A model generated the notes under the pieces. The model saw only the letters and a list, made by a program, of their open reading frames with translations. It ran no database searches and had not been told where the DNA came from. Source: Gammaproteobacteria bacterium (lineage in GTDB: Bacteria > Pseudomonadota > Gammaproteobacteria > PS1 > Pseudothioglobaceae). From it: a stretch of 8,809 nucleotides of DNA. A program made the translations under genes and the position numbers. Positions 6,589 through 8,809 of this stretch are shown piece after piece. Within the stretch, counting starts at the first letter, position 1; each line of letters opens with the position of its first letter. The DNA lies in assembly GCA_015658965.1 (NCBI GenBank), contig DQNX01000046.1:1-8809 (forward strand), given 5' to 3'.

Positions 6589-7645
6589 CTTGTGCATCGG
6601 CCTTATGTCTGGCACCAGCTTAGACGGTGTTGACGCCGTTGTGATTGACACAACGGCAACACAATTGTTGGCACAAACTTACCTGCCTTATCCAGAATTG
6701 TTAAAACAACAATTGCGCTCACTCACGCAGAGCGGGCAGACTCACTTAAAGGATTTGGCAGATATCGACATACAGGTCGCTTGTTTTTTTGCTGACGCAG
6801 TTGATGCTTTACTGGAAAGTGCAGATATTGCCGCAACCGATATTAAGGTGATTGGCTCACACGGCCAAACTATTTTTCACCAGGGCGGCAAATACTCTCT
6901 GCAAATTGGACAGGCTGCAATTATTGCAGAACGCACAGGTATTGCCGTGGTTAGTGACTTTCGTATGAGCGATATTGCCGCTGCGGGCCAAGGCGCGCCG
7001 CTAACACCCATGTATCATCAGCATTTACTAAACGGCAAACAAGGCGTGGTGATTAACTTAGGTGGTATTGCTAATTTGACTCAGGTTTCAAAAGACGTGG
7101 TTACTGGCTTTGATACAGGCCCAGCCAATACATTGCTTGATAATTGGATTCAGAAATTTAAACAACAGGATTATGACCGAGACGGCATTTGGGCAAGCGC
7201 TGGCCTTGTTGACGAGCGCTTATTGAACGCTTTACTGGCGGATGATTATTTTAAAAAATCAGCACCAAAAAGCACGGGTCCAGAATATTTTAATTTAGCA
7301 TGGCTTGAATCCCATCTAACCGGCGATGAAAGCGCTGTTGATGTACAAAGAACCTTGGTAGAATTAACAGCCAGGAGTATTAGCCAGCACATCGCCGAGG
7401 ATATGAAGGTGTACCTGTGTGGCGGCGGGGTACATAATTTGTTTTTAGTTGAGCGTTTAGCTTCTTTAAGCCCTCATAGCGAAGTATCCACCACAAATGA
7501 TTTAGGTATGCCTGTTGATTATGTTGAGGCGGCTGCTTTTGGCTTTTTTGCACAGCAAACACTGGCAGGAAAAACTTCAAGCTTGCCACGGGTGACCGGC
7601 GCCAAAGGCGCGAGAATATTAGGAGCTATTTATGCAGCACAATGA
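6581..7645 (+). CDS. anmK: AnmK, 1,6-anhydro-N-acetylmuramic acid kinase
   Basis: AnmK opens the anhydro ring of 1,6-anhydro-MurNAc, taken from recycled peptidoglycan, and phosphorylates it with ATP to give MurNAc-6-phosphate in the cytoplasm. With the start at 6581 the protein has 354 residues and begins MANLCIGLMSGTSLDGVD, which aligns with family starts. A start at 6536 would add 15 residues that the family lacks. Motifs: the phosphate-binding GLMSGTSLDGVD (7-18), GSHGQT (92-97), LQIG (107-110), GQGAPLTP (136-143), INLGGIANLT (158-167), GFDTGPANTLLD (176-187) with probable catalytic base D178, APKSTGPEYFN (228-238), CGGGVHN (280-286) and the C-terminal VTGAKGARILGAIY. The length is slightly below E. 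coli AnmK (369). The ATG lies inside the secA stop region (ATGGCTAA) with no Shine-Dalgarno, so termination-reinitiation from secA is likely. pyrC starts 14 bases before its end. Confidence 0.96.
   Translation: MANLCIGLMSGTSLDGVDAVVIDTTATQLLAQTYLPYPELLKQQLRSLTQSGQTHLKDLADIDIQVACFFADAVDALLESADIAATDIKVIGSHGQTIFHQGGKYSLQIGQAAIIAERTGIAVVSDFRMSDIAAAGQGAPLTPMYHQHLLNGKQGVVINLGGIANLTQVSKDVVTGFDTGPANTLLDNWIQKFKQQDYDRDGIWASAGLVDERLLNALLADDYFKKSAPKSTGPEYFNLAWLESHLTGDESAVDVQRTLVELTARSISQHIAEDMKVYLCGGGVHNLFLVERLASLSPHSEVSTTNDLGMPVDYVEAAAFGFFAQQTLAGKTSSLPRVTGAKGARILGAIYAAQ
7621..7625 (+). promoter_or_regulatory. Ribosome binding site of pyrC inside anmK
   Basis: AGGAG lies six bases before the pyrC ATG at 7632, within the last codons of anmK. 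It is the strongest Shine-Dalgarno in the plus-strand cluster. It fixes the pyrC start and the 14-base overlap with anmK, and would let pyrC be translated independently of anmK. Confidence 0.8.
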
Positions 7646-8678
7646 CACATTACAGATTATTCGTCCCGACGACTGGCATTTACATGTGCGCTCAGGCGCG
7701 ATGCTCAAATCAGTCATTGGCATGACAGCCACCCAAATGGGTAGAGCCATCATTATGCCCAACCTGACACCACCTGTTAGTAACGCCACGCAAGCGCAAC
7801 ACTATTATCAAGAGATTATGAATGCCCTGCCAACAGATACGGATTTCACGCCGTTGATGGTACTGTATCTAACAGACCACACCACACCGCAACAAATTCA
7901 AACGGCCGTTGACGGTGGTTTGGTGGTGGCAGCCAAGCTTTATCCAGCGGGTGCTACAACTAATTCAGACAGCGGTGTTACCGATGTTGCTAACATATAC
8001 CCTACGTTAGAAAAGATGCAACAGTTTGGTATGCCGTTATTAATACACGGCGAAGTTACTGATATTGATGTTGATATTTTTGATCGTGAGGCCGTTTTTA
8101 TTGAGCGAATACTGATCAAAGTTACTCAAGACTTTCCTGAATTAAAAATTGTATTTGAGCACATCACCACCAAGGACGCGGTTGACTTTGTTTTGTCTGC
8201 AAGCCGAACGGTTGCCGCCACGATAACCCCACATCATTTGTTGGCAAACCGTAATGACATGCTGGTTGGTGGTATTAAGCCGCATTATTTTTGCTTGCCC
8301 ATTTTAAAACGAGAAAACCCACATCAAAAAGCCTTATTAGCCGCCGCTACAAGTGGTAACGCCAAATTCTTTTTGGGCACAGACTCTGCACCACATGCAA
8401 AAACGGACAAAGAGTCCAGTTGCGGTTGTGCGGGTATTCTTAGCGCACATTGTGCAATTGAGCTGTATGCGAGTGTGTTTGAATCTCAAAATGCGCTGGA
8501 CAAGCTTGAGGGTTTTGCCTCTATTTTTGGTGCTGATTTTTATGGCTTGCCACGCAATATAAAGACCATTACACTAAAAAAACAAGATTGGATTGTGCCC
8601 GACAGCTACCCGTTTGCCGATACAGTTGTTGTGCCGTTTATGGCAGGAAAGAGGTTAAGCTGGAAGCTGTCGTCTTAG
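7632..8678 (+). CDS. pyrC: Dihydroorotase, class II (homodimeric)
   Basis: PyrC catalyses the reversible ring closure of N-carbamoyl-L-aspartate to L-dihydroorotate, the third step of de novo pyrimidine synthesis. The 348-residue protein is exactly the class II type (E. coli about 348). All binuclear zinc ligands are in place: H16 and H18 in DDWHLHVR, the carboxylated lysine K102 in AAKLYPAGATT, H139 in LLIHGEV, H177 in FEHITT and D251 in FFLGTDSAPH. Substrate-binding R20 and N44 (IMPNLTPP) are present, and the flexible-loop region near 105-115 reads PAGATTNSDSG. The later segment TPHHLLANRNDML (199-211) and GGIKPHYFCLPILK (213-226) is typical of the family. The start is supported by AGGAG at 7621-7625. 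No pyrimidine-linked leader or attenuator is visible, since the gene begins inside anmK. It ends three bases from the converging downstream gene. Confidence 0.98.
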   Translation: MQHNDTLQIIRPDDWHLHVRSGAMLKSVIGMTATQMGRAIIMPNLTPPVSNATQAQHYYQEIMNALPTDTDFTPLMVLYLTDHTTPQQIQTAVDGGLVVAAKLYPAGATTNSDSGVTDVANIYPTLEKMQQFGMPLLIHGEVTDIDVDIFDREAVFIERILIKVTQDFPELKIVFEHITTKDAVDFVLSASRTVAATITPHHLLANRNDMLVGGIKPHYFCLPILKRENPHQKALLAAATSGNAKFFLGTDSAPHAKTDKESSCGCAGILSAHCAIELYASVFESQNALDKLEGFASIFGADFYGLPRNIKTITLKKQDWIVPDSYPFADTVVVPFMAGKRLSWKLSS

Positions 8679-8681
8679 GTT

Positions 8682-8809
8682 TTAAAGGGTATTAAAATAG
8701 GATTTAGCTTGCTGAGTGTCAAGCTTGATCTGTTGTTTTAATTGTTCAAAACTGTCAAATTTTTCTTCATCTCTAATTTTGTGTTTGAACAAAAACACTT
8801 CTAGTAAGA
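8682..8809 (-). CDS. ribF: Probable RibF C-terminus, riboflavin kinase / FAD synthetase (partial)
   Basis: Only the last 41 codons and the TAA stop are in the window; the gene enters from the right edge on the minus strand. The translation reads LLEVFLFKHKIRDEEKFDSF, followed by EQLKQQIKLDTQQAKSYFNTL. This is the conserved end of the RibF flavokinase domain: a beta strand, then (H/R)KIR.E..F.S...LK.QI..D...A..FF. RibF phosphorylates riboflavin to FMN and adenylates FMN to FAD. The catalytic motifs lie outside the window, so the call rests on this tail alone, but the KIRDEEKF motif with LKQQI is characteristic. It converges on pyrC with only three bases between the stop codons. Confidence 0.82.
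   Translation of the reverse strand, partial: LLEVFLFKHKIRDEEKFDSFEQLKQQIKLDTQQAKSYFNTL

Noticed and set aside
6364..6651. Minus-strand open frame over the secA/anmK junction.
   Set aside because: Antisense to two confident genes; the translation has no domain pattern or start signal.
8706..8725. Inverted repeat AGCTTG/CAAGCT with an eight-base loop just after pyrC, considered as a terminator.
   Set aside because: Only six pairs, a large loop and no clean T tract on either strand; it lies inside the ribF coding region.

Overview
The window is ordinary housekeeping chromosome from a bacterium, most likely a respiring gammaproteobacterium. That reading rests on three things. There is a Rieske / cytochrome b / cytochrome c1 operon followed by sspA and sspB. 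A DciA-like (DUF721) gene sits beside secA. Both the homodimeric class II dihydroorotase and the SspA-type GST-fold protein are of the beta/gamma kind. A bc1 complex rules out a typical enteric. The DNA is moderately AT-rich with very short intergenic gaps, which would fit a marine or symbiotic lineage with a streamlined genome, but the genus cannot be named from the sequence alone.

Layout. Positions 1-3790 are all on the minus strand. Read 5'->3' on that strand, the order is a short DciA-like gene, petA (Rieske), petB (cytochrome b), petC (cytochrome c1), an intrinsic terminator, sspA, then the first 45 codons of sspB, cut by the window edge. Positions 3913-8678 are on the plus strand: secA, anmK and pyrC, in which each gene overlaps the next. 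The last 128 bases hold the C-terminal end of a minus-strand gene, most likely ribF, which converges on pyrC with three bases between stops. The DciA-like gene and secA are divergent around a 122-base gap.

How the genes work together. petABC encode the three catalytic subunits of ubiquinol:cytochrome c oxidoreductase in the inner membrane. SspA (an RNA-polymerase-associated stress regulator) and SspB (a ClpXP adaptor) are a classic gammaproteobacterial pair. SecA is the ATPase of the Sec translocon, AnmK recycles anhydro-MurNAc from peptidoglycan, and PyrC makes dihydroorotate for pyrimidines. The overlaps suggest one coupled transcript rather than one pathway.

I found no mobile element, CRISPR array, RNA gene, toxin-antitoxin pair, defence system or new multi-gene system. 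The points worth checking are small: a terminator between a candidate sspA promoter and sspA (possible attenuation), a PLWY version of the cytochrome b Qo motif, a Phe in place of His in the SspA pocket motif, a shortened SecA variable subdomain, and weak or absent ribosome binding sites at secA, anmK and sspB.
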